Assembly: GCF_003966695.1 (NCBI RefSeq)
Contig: NZ_AP018827.1
Span: 1,902,501 to 1,966,500 of the forward strand
Length of the DNA stretch: 64,000 nt
Source of the DNA: Asticcacaulis excentricus
GTDB taxonomy: Bacteria > Pseudomonadota > Alphaproteobacteria > Caulobacterales > Caulobacteraceae
Reading direction: 5' to 3'
Under the pieces are notes generated by a model. The model saw only the letters and a list, made by a program, of their open reading frames with translations, searched no databases and was not told where the DNA came from. Of the stretch, positions 8,659 through 18,075 are shown one piece after another. Both the position numbers and the translations under genes were made by a program. Position 1 is the first letter of the stretch, and every line of letters starts with the position of its first letter.

Positions 8659-8763
8659 GAGCGCATTCCGAAAAGTGCTTAGCGGTTTTCGGAATCAAAT
8701 GCGCGACCAAACAAAAAAATTAGAGCGGGTTTTCGTTCAACTTTGAACGAAATCCGATCTAAT
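8659..8763 (+). repeat. Palindromic intergenic repeat, copy A
   Basis: Two consecutive hairpins joined by an A-rich linker. The first is GCGCATTCCGAAAA ... TTTTCGGAAT with a closing GCGC. The linker reads GACCAAACAAAAAAATTAGAGC. The second is TTTTCGTTCAA / TTGAACGAAA. Three more diverged copies are at 42877-42970, 45515-45605 and 47560-47642. The pattern resembles palindromic repeats widespread between genes of alphaproteobacteria (CCGAAAAGTG ... GCGGTTTTCGG). It fills most of the gap upstream of secB and of the Tim44-domain gene. Confidence 0.75.
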
Positions 8764-8890
8764 ATCCGGTTGAAAACGGCCCTAGCACGCACAAAATCGA
8801 TTGGCAATCAAACGAATGGTTCCGTTTACCTCAACTTTGCCTATATAGGGAAGAATAGACCTTGTTGTACCCCTGTTCGGAGACGTTTTG

Positions 8891-9514
8891 ATGCCTTGGG
8901 ACCTGCTGATTCTGGCCTTGATCGCCGTGGTCGTGCTGTTTCAGCTGTATAACGTGCTGGGCCGCCGCGTCGGCTTCAAGGCCGAAGACAAACCCGTTGT
9001 CCCCAAAAGCGAGGAGTCGGAAGGCCTGTTCAACCGGCCAGGACAGGAGCCGAAGGCGCAGCCCGAACGCTTGCGTATGCCTAACCTTGACGCGCTGAAG
9101 GCGCGTGATGCCCATTTCAACGAGGTCAATTTCGTTGAAAAGGCGCGCGAAGCCTATGAACAGATCGTGCTGGCTTTCAATCGCGGCGAGATCGAAGGGC
9201 TTAAGGATCGTCTGTCAGAAAGCGTCTATGAGGTCTTTGCCAAGGCCGTAGAGGCGCGCGGCGAGCAGAAGGCCATAAATGTTTCCTTTGTTGATGCGCC
9301 GAAAACCGACCTCGATCAGATCGACCTGAAAGACGACCGGGCACTGGTGCGCGTGCGCTTCTTGTCGGAACTTCTCTATGAGATGGCCGATCCGGACGGC
9401 GGCGAACCGAAAAAGGCGCATCGTCGCACGGCGGAATTCTGGACTTTCCAGAAGAACCTCAAATCGCCGACCAATCCGTGGATTCTGTCCCGTGTCGAGG
9501 CCGCCAAGGCATGA
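8891..9514 (+). CDS. Tim44-domain protein (TimA type)
   Basis: Membrane-anchored protein related to mitochondrial Tim44. The 207-residue protein has one N-terminal transmembrane helix (LLILALIAVVVLFQLYNVLG), a short charged linker and a C-terminal Tim44/NTF2-like domain (about residues 75-205). Alphaproteobacterial TimA proteins are inner-membrane proteins whose role in translocation is inferred from Tim44. The ATG at 8891 is used; a TTG directly before it would add one residue. The stop overlaps the start of mltA. Confidence 0.85.
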   Translation: MPWDLLILALIAVVVLFQLYNVLGRRVGFKAEDKPVVPKSEESEGLFNRPGQEPKAQPERLRMPNLDALKARDAHFNEVNFVEKAREAYEQIVLAFNRGEIEGLKDRLSESVYEVFAKAVEARGEQKAINVSFVDAPKTDLDQIDLKDDRALVRVRFLSELLYEMADPDGGEPKKAHRRTAEFWTFQKNLKSPTNPWILSRVEAAKA

Positions 9515-10725
9515 GCCTGAGGGGGAGGGCAGGGGTGCTGAGCGTCGCGCGGCGTTTCCTCGCCTATGGATGCGTGTCCGTGGCGGCGCTGAGTCTGGTG
9601 GCGTGCGTCGAAACACCCATGCCCCCGGTGGGCCCGTCACCCGTACCGTCACCGCCTGTCCCCCAGACAGACCCACAGCCGGTGCCAACCCCGCCACCGT
9701 CTGAGCCTCTGCCGTCGCGGCCGTCGCAAAGTTTGTCGGTTCTGCCGGGTTGGGAGGAGACCGACCCCTTTATTGCCCTTGAAGCCGTGCGTGGGGCCTG
9801 CGCCTATCGACAGGGGCGGCAATATGCCAAAGCTTGCGATGCCCTGAAGGCACAGGCGTTTGAACAGCCCGAAGAAATCAAGCAGTGGCTTGAGACGCGC
9901 TTCCGTGTTGAACGCATCGAAGGCGAGGGGTTGCTGACCGCCTATTTCGTGCCGGAATACCCGGCGACCACCACCCCTTCGGTCGAGTTTTCACAACCCG
10001 TCCGCACCAAACCCGCCGATCTGATACTGGTCGATGGGGCGCAGATGACGCCGCCGCAGCCGGCGGGTAAGCGCTTTGCGGCGCGCCGGGCAGGTGAGCT
10101 TTATGTGCCCTATTTCACGCGCGCCGAAATCGAGGCCCAGCCGGTAACGGGCCCGGCCTATTACATGCGGCCCGAAGACTATTTCTTTATGCAGATTCAG
10201 GGCTCGGGCTATCTGACTCTGGAAGACGGTACGCGCTTCATGGCGGCCTATGCCGCCGATAATGGTCTGCCGTTTGTGGGGATTGCCAAGACCCTGACCG
10301 AACGCGGCCTGATGAAGAAGGAACAAACCTCCGGCGAGGCTATTCGCCAATGGCTGGCCGATAATCGCGGACCGGTGGCGCAGGAGGTGATGAATCAGAA
10401 CCCGCGCTACGCCTTCTTCTCTATGGATATGACCAAGATGGAACCCTTGGGCGCGGCAGCGATCCCGCTGCCGCCGGGGGCTGCCATTGCCATTGACCCG
10501 TCCTTCCACCCTTATGGGGATTTATACTGGGTCGATGCCGATGCAGGCTCACTCAGCGGTGCCTTCCCCGCCTATCGCCGCATGGTGGCGGCCCTCGACA
10601 CGGGTGGGGCCATTCGCGGAAAGATTCGCGCCGACCTCTATATGGGCCACGGCGACCGCGCGGGCCGCGAAGCCGGGCGCGTCAAGCACAAACTGCGCCT
10701 GTGGCGTATCGTTCCGGCGGAATAG
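9511..10725 (+). CDS. mltA: Membrane-bound lytic murein transglycosylase A
   Basis: Outer-membrane lipoprotein that cleaves the peptidoglycan glycan strand to 1,6-anhydromuropeptides. The 404-residue protein has a signal peptide with lipobox LVAC (Cys about 31), a proline-rich linker (about residues 35-75), then the MltA domain (TAYFVPEYPA ... FFMQIQGSG) and a 3D domain with LDTGGAIRG and the final catalytic-region motif YMGHGDRAGREAG. The ATG at 9511 overlaps the upstream TGA, and it starts immediately before the signal peptide. Confidence 0.95.
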   Translation: MSLRGRAGVLSVARRFLAYGCVSVAALSLVACVETPMPPVGPSPVPSPPVPQTDPQPVPTPPPSEPLPSRPSQSLSVLPGWEETDPFIALEAVRGACAYRQGRQYAKACDALKAQAFEQPEEIKQWLETRFRVERIEGEGLLTAYFVPEYPATTTPSVEFSQPVRTKPADLILVDGAQMTPPQPAGKRFAARRAGELYVPYFTRAEIEAQPVTGPAYYMRPEDYFFMQIQGSGYLTLEDGTRFMAAYAADNGLPFVGIAKTLTERGLMKKEQTSGEAIRQWLADNRGPVAQEVMNQNPRYAFFSMDMTKMEPLGAAAIPLPPGAAIAIDPSFHPYGDLYWVDADAGSLSGAFPAYRRMVAALDTGGAIRGKIRADLYMGHGDRAGREAGRVKHKLRLWRIVPAE

Positions 10726-10726
10726 A

Positions 10727-11137
10727 TTAAAAATCAAACACCAGCCGGATGGCCCGCAGCGTCATATAGGCCAGTATGCCGGTGCTGGCGGCAAACACGC
10801 AAAAGCGCAGGATGACGTGGTTGCCGATGCCCTGCACCAGACTGTGGACGATGCGCAAAAGCACGTAGATCCACGCCAGAACCACGAACAACTGATCAGC
10901 CAGACCAGACACCTGTATCCCCAGACTGAGGGCGTAAAACAGCGTCGGCTGTTCGGTCAGGTGTGTGTAGTTGTCCGCCACGGCACGCACATCGGCGGGC
11001 AGGCGAAACAGGTGCCGCTTATCGGCAAACACCTGAAAATCCTGACCCAGTTGCAGCATGGCGGGTATGCGCCGGGCATAGAGCCAGACGAGGACAATCA
11101 GCGACCAGGCTATGAGGGCAAGGAGCGGGGCAACCAT
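10727..11137 (-). CDS. MAPEG-family membrane protein
   Basis: Small integral membrane protein of the eicosanoid/glutathione-metabolism fold. The 136-residue protein has four predicted helices and the family motif NYTHLTEQPTLFYAL at residues 60-74, with an N-terminal helix ending YARRIPAML. Family members include glutathione S-transferases and many bacterial proteins of unknown substrate, so the reaction cannot be given. It converges with mltA with almost no gap. Confidence 0.85.
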   Translation of the reverse strand: MVAPLLALIAWSLIVLVWLYARRIPAMLQLGQDFQVFADKRHLFRLPADVRAVADNYTHLTEQPTLFYALSLGIQVSGLADQLFVVLAWIYVLLRIVHSLVQGIGNHVILRFCVFAASTGILAYMTLRAIRLVFDF

Positions 11138-11213
11138 GCCTCCACTCTTGCCGTGGCAACCGGTAAAAAAGCGTTAACCATAACGCCCACACTAGGACGT
11201 GCGAGGTATTCTC

Positions 11214-12698
11214 TTATCTCCGTCGCGTGGCGCGCGTGGGCTTTTTCATCGAGCCCAGAAGGCCGCGCACCAATTCACGACCCAGCGTCACGCCGATGGT
11301 GCGGATAACGGAGACGGCGACCGAGGTGACGGCTTTTTCCGTGGCCGAAGGTTTATGCACCTCCGGCTTTTCGTTCTTTTCGGCGCGGGTCGTTTCAACC
11401 TCAGCCGCTTCGCCCTCCTCGGCCTTGGCACGTGCCGTCAACAGCTCAAACGCCGATTCACGGTCGCGAAGAGTGTCGTACATGCCCGATACCGGCGATT
11501 TGGTGATGATGGCGGCGCGCTCAGCTTCGGTCGCAGGCCCCAGCCGCGAGACGGGCGGGCGGATTTTCGATTTAGCCGTGACGGTGGGCGAGGCCTTTTC
11601 GTCGAGCACCGAGATCAGCGCCTCCCCGACGCCCAGACCCTGAATGGCCTCGATGGTGTCAAAGGCCGGGTTCGGACGGAAAGACTGCGCGGCGGCTTTC
11701 AGCCCCTTCTGTTCAGCGGGCGTGTAGGCGCGCAGGGCGTGCTGGATGCGATTGCCAAGCTGGGCCAAAACTGAATCGGGCACATCCGCCGGGTTTTGCG
11801 TGACGAAATAGATGCCCACACCCTTGGAACGGATCAGGCGCACCACCTGTTCAATCTTTTCCAGCAACGGTTTGGGCGCTTCGTCAAACAGAAGATGCGC
11901 CTCGTCGAAGAAGAAGACCATGCGCGGCTTTTCGGGGTCGCCGACTTCGGGCATGACTTCGAACAGTTCGGACAAAAGCCACAGCAGAAAGGTCGAATAG
12001 AGGCGGGGGCTGCCGATCAGCTTGTCGGCGGCCAGCACATTGACATAGCCCTTGCCGGAAATATCGGTACGCATCAGGTCTTCGAGGCGCAGCGCCGGTT
12101 CACCGAAAAACTGCTCACCGCCCTGACTTTCGAGCGCCAGTACCTGACGCTGAATGGCACCAATGGAGGCAGCGGACACCTGACCATACTGGGCGCTGAT
12201 TTCCTTGGCATTGTCGGCCACGTGGTTGAGCATGGCGCGCAGGTCCTTAAGGTCAAGCAGCAGCAGCCCTTCCTTGTCGGCCACGTGAAAGACGATGTTC
12301 AGCACACCTTCCTGCACCTCATTGAGCTGAAACAGGCGCGCCAGCAGCAGTGGACCCATATCCGAAATCGTGGTGCGGATCGGGTGACCCTTCTGACCGA
12401 ACAGGTCCCAGAAGACGACCGGGGCGGCGGCGGGCTTAAGCTCGATCCCCATTTCCTGAGCGCGCGCCAAAAGCTTTTCATTCGGATTGCCCGGCAGGCT
12501 GATCCCTGACAGATCGCCCTTCACATCGGCAGCAAAAACGGGCACGCCGGCGTCAGAAAAAGCCTGTGCCAGCACCTGAAGCGTCACCGTCTTGCCCGTA
12601 CCCGTCGCGCCGGCCACGATGCCGTGACGGTTGGCGCGGTTGAGTAGAAGCGTCTGATGGCCGTCGGCGGAAAAGCCGATGTCGATTCCCTGAGTCAT
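11214..12698 (-). CDS. HerA/YjgR-type DUF853 ATPase
   Basis: Cytosolic P-loop ATPase of the FtsK-HerA superfamily (DUF853, E. coli YjgR-like). The 494-residue protein has Walker A GATGTGKT near residue 34, [11 protein letters not shown] after it and Walker [13 protein letters not shown] near residue 260. A low-complexity A/E-rich stretch and a basic tail ([10 protein letters not shown]) follow at the C-terminus. The biological role of this subfamily is not settled. It is a single gene; about 580 non-coding bases lie upstream. Confidence 0.88.
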   Translation of the reverse strand: MTQGIDIGFSADGHQTLLLNRANRHGIVAGATGTGKTVTLQVLAQAFSDAGVPVFAADVKGDLSGISLPGNPNEKLLARAQEMGIELKPAAAPVVFWDLFGQKGHPIRTTISDMGPLLLARLFQLNEVQEGVLNIVFHVADKEGLLLLDLKDLRAMLNHVADNAKEISAQYGQVSAASIGAIQRQVLALESQGGEQFFGEPALRLEDLMRTDISGKGYVNVLAADKLIGSPRLYSTFLLWLLSELFEVMPEVGDPEKPRMVFFFDEAHLLFDEAPKPLLEKIEQVVRLIRSKGVGIYFVTQNPADVPDSVLAQLGNRIQHALRAYTPAEQKGLKAAAQSFRPNPAFDTIEAIQGLGVGEALISVLDEKASPTVTAKSKIRPPVSRLGPATEAERAAIITKSPVSGMYDTLRDRESAFELLTARAKAEEGEAAEVETTRAEKNEKPEVHKPSATEKAVTSVAVSVIRTIGVTLGRELVRGLLGSMKKPTRATRRR

Positions 12699-12869
12699 GT
12701 CGTTATCCTGTGTCCGAACCCCATGAATAAAGCGTCGCGAAGGCCTTTGGCAAAAGGTATTTCAGTTGCGCCGCACCAACACCAAAGAACACAGTTCTCT
12801 CACATAGAAGTGATAATAGCGCGATCAGGACTGATTAGGGTCTGAAGGCCTGCGTGTTACTATCACAAC

Positions 12870-13007
12870 AGCTCAGCGATGAGTCGTGGTTTGCGTCGCT
12901 TCCCCCCATAGGCCGCGCAGCCATTTCCGGGGTGACCCTTCCCCCCATAAAGGGTAGCTCCGAAGAAGCCGCTCACCCGCCAGACCGGGTGAGCGGCTTA
13001 TCCTTTT
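12870..13007 (+). ncRNA. Candidate trans-acting sRNA with two C-rich loops
   Basis: Three consecutive hairpins in a gap without genes. The first is 12893-12918, an 8-pair stem with one mismatch and loop TCCCCCCATA. The second is 12935-12955, stem ACCCTT / AAGGGT with loop CCCCCCATA. The third is a perfect 13-bp stem AAGCCGCTCACCC / GGGTGAGCGGCTT (12966-12999) followed by ATCCTTTT, a typical intrinsic terminator on the plus strand. Two identical C6ATA loops are the hallmark of sRNAs that pair with G-rich ribosome-binding sites. Caulobacter GsrN and rhizobial sRNAs are built similarly, from memory. The 5' end is not defined; no clear promoter was found. Confidence 0.55.
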
Positions 13008-13070
13008 CAGGCGGGCGGTGAACGCATGACCCCATTCCGTTTCGTTAGAAACTTTATTTTCCCCAAGCCG

Positions 13071-13100
13071 TTGTCTTCGCCTGTGCTTTTGGCGGATAAT
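13071..13100 (+). promoter_or_regulatory. Probable sigma-70-type promoter of gdhZ
   Basis: TTGTCT (13071-13076), an 18-base spacer and GATAAT (13095-13100). Transcription would start near 13107, just before the first of three leader hairpins and about 170 bases before the gdhZ start codon. Confidence 0.5.
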
Positions 13101-13106
13101 TCACTT

Positions 13107-13230
13107 ATTATGCCAAGAGTCATTAAGATGACTCGTGGCATTCTGTTCGAGACTGTCTCATCTCACTGACACATATGAGACAGTCTCGAGTTTTCAGCGG
13201 CCGGATGCGGTCAGCATCTTCGGCCGCTAG
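13107..13230 (+). promoter_or_regulatory. Three-hairpin leader upstream of gdhZ
   Basis: Three adjacent inverted repeats. At 13111-13140 there is TGCCA-GAGTCAT, loop TAAG, ATGACTC-TGGCA with one mismatch. At 13147-13189 there is a perfect 15-bp stem ending in TCTCGA and followed by TTTTC, terminator-like. At 13195-13230 there is AGCGGCCG-GATG / CATC-CGGCCGCT. Together they fill nearly the whole predicted 5' leader of the glutamate dehydrogenase message. The second hairpin could act as an attenuator. Either an RNA element or a row of protein operators is possible; no known riboswitch class is recognised. Confidence 0.5.
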
Positions 13231-13275
13231 CATTATAAGGTGTGAGCCTTAGCTTTACGCCATTAAGCGCAGTGG

Positions 13276-16200
13276 ATGGAACTTATGGACGACCTCAGCC
13301 TTTCGACCGAACTTGACGCCCTTGTCGCGGATGCGCGGGCAGGCATAGAGGCGGCCTTCACCGCCGCGCTCAAGGGTCCGGCGGATGAGGCGGCGCGCAG
13401 CTTTCTCGCCCAGTGCCTGGAAGACTATGATCCAGAAGAGATGCCCGAACTGAGCCTCGAAGCCGTGGGCCGCCTGTTCGCCGAATCCTGGGGCCGTGCC
13501 GCGGTGCGCGACGGGGCCGGGGCCTTGAAGGCCATCCTCCCGGTCAACAGCGCCTTTGATGTCGTTGAGATTGTTCAGCCCGACGCCCCGTTCATCGTTG
13601 AAAGCGTCATGGGTGAGCTGATTGATCAGGGCCTGATCATCCGTTCGATGTTCCACCCGGTCGTTACCGTTAACCGGGACGATACGGGCCAACGCGGCAG
13701 CGGCAGGGCGGTCACCGAATCCCTGATGCTGGTCTTTGTCGGCCGTCAGCCCGCTGAAAAACACGCCGCCATCCTGTCGGGCGTGGAGACGACGCTGAAT
13801 GATCTGCGCGCCGCCGTGCACGACTTCCCGCGTATGCAGGCCTTGCTGGCCGAAGAGATGACGGCGCTTGAGGCCCTGAGCCTGCACCCGGTGGTGCAGA
13901 TCGACCCGGCGGTGCTGCAGGAAGAACTGGCCTTCCTGCGCTGGGTGTCGGAAAACCACTTCGTCCTTCTGGGGGCGCGCACCTATGTCTATCCGCGCAG
14001 CGCCGACGGCAATTACGTCGCCGAAGAACCACTCAACCTGTTGCAGGAAGAATACGGCGTCTTGCGCGACAAACGCGCCATTCTGCGTCGCGGGTCGGAA
14101 CCGGCCATCCTCAGCCGTGAACTGCTCAGCCATCTGGCCAGCTCTGAGCCGGTCACCGTGGCCAAGGGCAATCTGAAATCGCGCGTCCATCGCCGCGTCT
14201 ATATGGACTATATCTCGATCAAGCATTACGGCGCCGACGGCAAACCGTCGGGCGAAACGCGCTTTGTCGGCCTGTTCACTTCGGACGCCTATGACCGTCC
14301 GGCCTTTGAAGTGCCGCTCATCCGCAAGAAGTGCGAGCACGTCCTGAGCGAGTCGCGCCGACTGGGATTCAACAATGGCGGCTATGCCGAAAAGCGCCTG
14401 AAGAACATCCTCGAAACCTATCCGCGCGATGAGCTGTTCCAGATTCAGGAAAGCGATCTGTTGCGTATTACGCGCGGCGTGCTGCACATTTCCGACCGGC
14501 CGCGCGTGCGTCTGTTTGCGCGCCGTGATCCGTTTGACCGCTTCATTTCGGTGCTCCTCTATCTGCCGCGCGATACCTATAGCGTTTCGGTGCAGGAACG
14601 CGCCGGGCGGTTGCTGGCCGAAGGCTTTGGCGGCCGCGTCAGCGCGCTCTATCCGTTTGTGACGGGTGGTGCGCTGTCGAGCATCCACTACATTATCGGT
14701 GTGACGCCGGGCGGCCATCCGGACCCCAATCTGGCCGATATCGAAGACCGTGTGACCGATCTGACGCTCGACTGGGCGCAGCGCGTCGAGGATGCGGCTC
14801 TGGAGGCCGGCCAGACGCAGGCCGACTATGTGAAATGGGCGCGCGCCATCCCCGTCGCCTATCAGGAACGCTATGGCATCGCTGAGGCTGTCACCGATAT
14901 CGCCACTCTGGCCGGTCTGGATGAGGCGCACCCGCTCACCGTGCGCGCCTCTCAGCCGCAAGGGGTCAGCGATCGCTTCTCGCTGAAAGTCTATGACCGC
15001 GCCGAAACGACCATTCCGCTGTCCGACATCCTGCCGGTGCTGGAGCGCATGGGGCTGAAGACGCTGGAAGAGTTCGGTCACCGCATCGAATCTGCCGACG
15101 TGCCGCGCCATTTCATTCACGAATTTATCGTGCAACTCCCCGCCGCGCACCCGACCGCCTTCGCCGATTTCCGTGAGGATTTCGAAGGGGCGCTGATGGC
15201 GCTGTGGCGTGGCGAAACCGAGATCGACGGCTTCAATGCCCTGACGCTTCTGGGTCTGAGCTGGCGCGAAGCCGCGCTTTTGCGCGCCCTGTGCAAATAT
15301 CGCGGGCAGTCCGGTCTTGATCCCAGCGCTATCGTTCAGCAGCAGGCCCTGCGCGCCTATCCGGATGTGGCGGCGGCCTTGGTCTATCTGTTTGATCTGA
15401 AATTCGCCGTCAATGACACGCCCATCGACACGCGCAAGGTCGAGGTCGAGGCGGCGCTGTCGCGTATCAATACGCTCTTGCAAGGCGTGACCTCGCTGGA
15501 GCACGACCGTGTCCTGCGGCGCATCGCGACCCTGATCGGGGCCATTCAGCGCACCAACTACTACCAGAAAAAGGGCTATATCTCGTTCAAGATCGCCTCG
15601 CGCGAGCTGGCCGACCTGCCCGATCCCAAGCCCTACCGCGAAATCTTCGTCTGGTCGCCGGTGGTCGAAGGCGTGCACCTGCGCTTTGGGCCCGTCGCAC
15701 GCGGGGGCCTGCGCTGGTCTGACCGCAAGGAAGACTTCCGCACCGAGGTGCTGGGTCTCGTCAAGGCGCAGCAGGTGAAGAACGCCGTCATTGTGCCCGT
15801 CGGTTCCAAGGGCGGCTTCTATCCCAAGCAACTCCCGGCCGGTGGCGCGCCTGATGCTATCCGCGCCGAAGCCGTGCGGGCCTACAGGATGTATCTGTCG
15901 GGTCTGCTCGATATTACCGACAATCTCGATGCCCAGGGTGGCATTATCGCGCCGAAGGATGTGGTCTGCTGGGACGCGCCGGACCCCTATCTGGTCGTGG
16001 CGGCGGACAAGGGCACGGCGACCTTCTCCGACATCGCCAATGGCGTGGCGCGCGATTATGGCTTCTGGCTGGATGACGCCTTCGCGTCGGGCGGCAGCGT
16101 CGGTTACGACCACAAGGTCATGGGCATCACGGCGCGCGGCGCGTGGGAAGCGGTCAAGCGCCACTTCCGCGAATGCGGCAAGGACATCCAGAGCGAGGCC

Positions 16201-18075
16201 TTCACCACGGTCGGCGTGGGTGACATGTCAGGCGACGTCTTCGGCAATGGCATGTTGTTGTCGAAGCAGACGAAGCTGATCGCGGCTTTCGATCACCGCG
16301 ACATCTTCATCGACCCGACCCCCGATCCGGCGACCTCCTTTGCCGAGCGTGAGCGTCTGTTCGCCCTGCCGCGCTCAAGCTGGCAGGACTATGACAAGGC
16401 GAAGATTTCAGCGGGCGGCGGCGTCTTTTCGCGCGGCCTGAAGTCGATTGAGCTGACGCCGGAAATCCGCGCCGCGCTTGATATTCAGGCCACCAGCCTG
16501 ACGCCATTTGAGCTGATGCAGGCCATTCTGCGTGCCCCGGCGGAGCTGCTCTATTTCGGCGGCATAGGCACCTATATCAAGGCGGTGTCGCAGTCGCATC
16601 TTGAGGTCGGGGACAAGGCCAATGACGCTATCCGCGTCGATGCCGGCGATATTCGTGCTGCGGTGATCGGGGAGGGGGCCAATCTGGGTATCACTCAGGC
16701 CGGTCGCATCGCGCTGGCGGCGCAGGGCGTGAAGCTCAATACCGACGCTATCGACAATTCGGCGGGTGTCGATTGTTCAGACCACGAGGTCAATATCAAG
16801 ATCCTGCTGGGTCGTCTGGTGCAGTCCGGTCGCATGACCATCGAAGCGCGAGACGTACTGCTAGCTGAAATGACCAATGAGGTCGGGCATCTGGTGCTGA
16901 AGGACAACTATGCCCAAACCCTGGCCCTGACCCTTCTGGAATCGACGGCGCTCAATGACAATGCGTCCATGCAGGCCTTTATGACGGCGCTCGAAAAGCG
17001 CGGCAAGCTGGACCGCAAGGTCGAGGGCCTGCCCACCAATGCGCAGTTGGAGGCGCGCAAGGCGCAAAATGCCGGGCTCTATCGTCCGGAACTGGCGGTC
17101 GTGCTCGCCTATGGCAAGATCGTGCTGTTCGACGACCTCATTGAGACGACCGCTATCGACGATCCGGTGTTTGAAGAGGCCCTGATCGACTATTTTCCCA
17201 AGCCGCTGCACGGCTTTATTGATGACATCCGCGCCCACCGTCTGCACCGCGAAATCGTGGCCACGGTGCTGTGCAATGAGATGATCAATATTCTGGGCCC
17301 CAGCTTCCCGCTGCGTTTGCAAAAGGCGGCGGCGGTCGATGCCGGGGCGCTGGCCCTGTCGTTCGAAGGGGCGCGGCGGCTGTTCGGGACCGATGACCTG
17401 TGGGCCGAGGTCTCGGCGCTCGATACGCAGATTCCGGCAGCGGCTCAGACCGCGCTTTATAACGCCATCGCCACCTTCCTGCGCCGTCAGGTCTATTTCG
17501 TCGCCCGTCGTTTCGCCGGTCGTCCGGAAACCCTGACCGAGGTGATCAACGCCTATCAGACGGGTATTGCCACCCTGCTGTCGGCGCAAGGCGTGCTCAG
17601 CCCCAACGAAGCGGCGCGCGTCGAGACACGGGCGCAAAAACTGATCAGTGCCGGGGCGCCCGAGGACCTGTCGCGCCGGGTGTCAGCCCTGCTGTCGTGG
17701 ACCAGCGCCATCGACATGGTCGATCTGGCCGATGGCGGGGACGTGGTCGAAGCGGCGAGTCTCTATCTGGCGACCGGGGAACGCTTTGGCTTTGACCGTC
17801 TGCGCGCCGGAGCGGGCGAGCTTTATTCCGCCGATCCGTGGGACCGTATGGCCATCCGCCGCCTGATCGAAGACATCTATGCCGAACAGAAGTCGGTGGT
17901 GGCCGCCGTGCGCCGTGACGCTCAGGGGCTTGAGGCCTGGGCCGAGGCGCAGGCCGCACAGGTGGCACCGTTGCAGTCTTTGCTGGGTGAAATCGAAGGT
18001 TCGGGTGCCGGTTGGAGCTTCGCCAAGCTGAGCATCGTCAATGCCGCCCTGCGTCAGTGGGTGCAGAAACTATGA
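13276..18075 (+). CDS. gdhZ: NAD-specific glutamate dehydrogenase, 180-kDa class
   Basis: Large catabolic glutamate dehydrogenase converting glutamate to 2-oxoglutarate and ammonia with NAD. At 1599 residues it has the usual length of the GDH180 class. The catalytic centre is in GGLRWSDRKEDFRTEV and VPVGSKGGF (about residues 805-850), and GVGDMSGDVFGNGML lies near residue 978 before the NAD-binding part. The N-terminal 700 residues are the regulatory/ACT-like region. In Caulobacter the homologue GdhZ also acts on FtsZ to couple metabolism with division (established for that species). The start at 13276 has a near alternative at 13285. The stop overlaps the next gene by four bases. Confidence 0.96.
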   Translation: MELMDDLSLSTELDALVADARAGIEAAFTAALKGPADEAARSFLAQCLEDYDPEEMPELSLEAVGRLFAESWGRAAVRDGAGALKAILPVNSAFDVVEIVQPDAPFIVESVMGELIDQGLIIRSMFHPVVTVNRDDTGQRGSGRAVTESLMLVFVGRQPAEKHAAILSGVETTLNDLRAAVHDFPRMQALLAEEMTALEALSLHPVVQIDPAVLQEELAFLRWVSENHFVLLGARTYVYPRSADGNYVAEEPLNLLQEEYGVLRDKRAILRRGSEPAILSRELLSHLASSEPVTVAKGNLKSRVHRRVYMDYISIKHYGADGKPSGETRFVGLFTSDAYDRPAFEVPLIRKKCEHVLSESRRLGFNNGGYAEKRLKNILETYPRDELFQIQESDLLRITRGVLHISDRPRVRLFARRDPFDRFISVLLYLPRDTYSVSVQERAGRLLAEGFGGRVSALYPFVTGGALSSIHYIIGVTPGGHPDPNLADIEDRVTDLTLDWAQRVEDAALEAGQTQADYVKWARAIPVAYQERYGIAEAVTDIATLAGLDEAHPLTVRASQPQGVSDRFSLKVYDRAETTIPLSDILPVLERMGLKTLEEFGHRIESADVPRHFIHEFIVQLPAAHPTAFADFREDFEGALMALWRGETEIDGFNALTLLGLSWREAALLRALCKYRGQSGLDPSAIVQQQALRAYPDVAAALVYLFDLKFAVNDTPIDTRKVEVEAALSRINTLLQGVTSLEHDRVLRRIATLIGAIQRTNYYQKKGYISFKIASRELADLPDPKPYREIFVWSPVVEGVHLRFGPVARGGLRWSDRKEDFRTEVLGLVKAQQVKNAVIVPVGSKGGFYPKQLPAGGAPDAIRAEAVRAYRMYLSGLLDITDNLDAQGGIIAPKDVVCWDAPDPYLVVAADKGTATFSDIANGVARDYGFWLDDAFASGGSVGYDHKVMGITARGAWEAVKRHFRECGKDIQSEAFTTVGVGDMSGDVFGNGMLLSKQTKLIAAFDHRDIFIDPTPDPATSFAERERLFALPRSSWQDYDKAKISAGGGVFSRGLKSIELTPEIRAALDIQATSLTPFELMQAILRAPAELLYFGGIGTYIKAVSQSHLEVGDKANDAIRVDAGDIRAAVIGEGANLGITQAGRIALAAQGVKLNTDAIDNSAGVDCSDHEVNIKILLGRLVQSGRMTIEARDVLLAEMTNEVGHLVLKDNYAQTLALTLLESTALNDNASMQAFMTALEKRGKLDRKVEGLPTNAQLEARKAQNAGLYRPELAVVLAYGKIVLFDDLIETTAIDDPVFEEALIDYFPKPLHGFIDDIRAHRLHREIVATVLCNEMINILGPSFPLRLQKAAAVDAGALALSFEGARRLFGTDDLWAEVSALDTQIPAAAQTALYNAIATFLRRQVYFVARRFAGRPETLTEVINAYQTGIATLLSAQGVLSPNEAARVETRAQKLISAGAPEDLSRRVSALLSWTSAIDMVDLADGGDVVEAASLYLATGERFGFDRLRAGAGELYSADPWDRMAIRRLIEDIYAEQKSVVAAVRRDAQGLEAWAEAQAAQVAPLQSLLGEIEGSGAGWSFAKLSIVNAALRQWVQKL

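Noticed and set aside
12828-12858. EcfG (general stress) promoter for the candidate sRNA
   Set aside because: GGACT and CGTG are present but 20 bases apart instead of 16-17, and both boxes are imperfect.
13255-16164. 969-codon open frame antisense to gdhZ
   Set aside because: It mirrors codon-position bias of the real gene, has no recognisable domain, and covers a perfect GDH. Such frames are common in GC-rich DNA.
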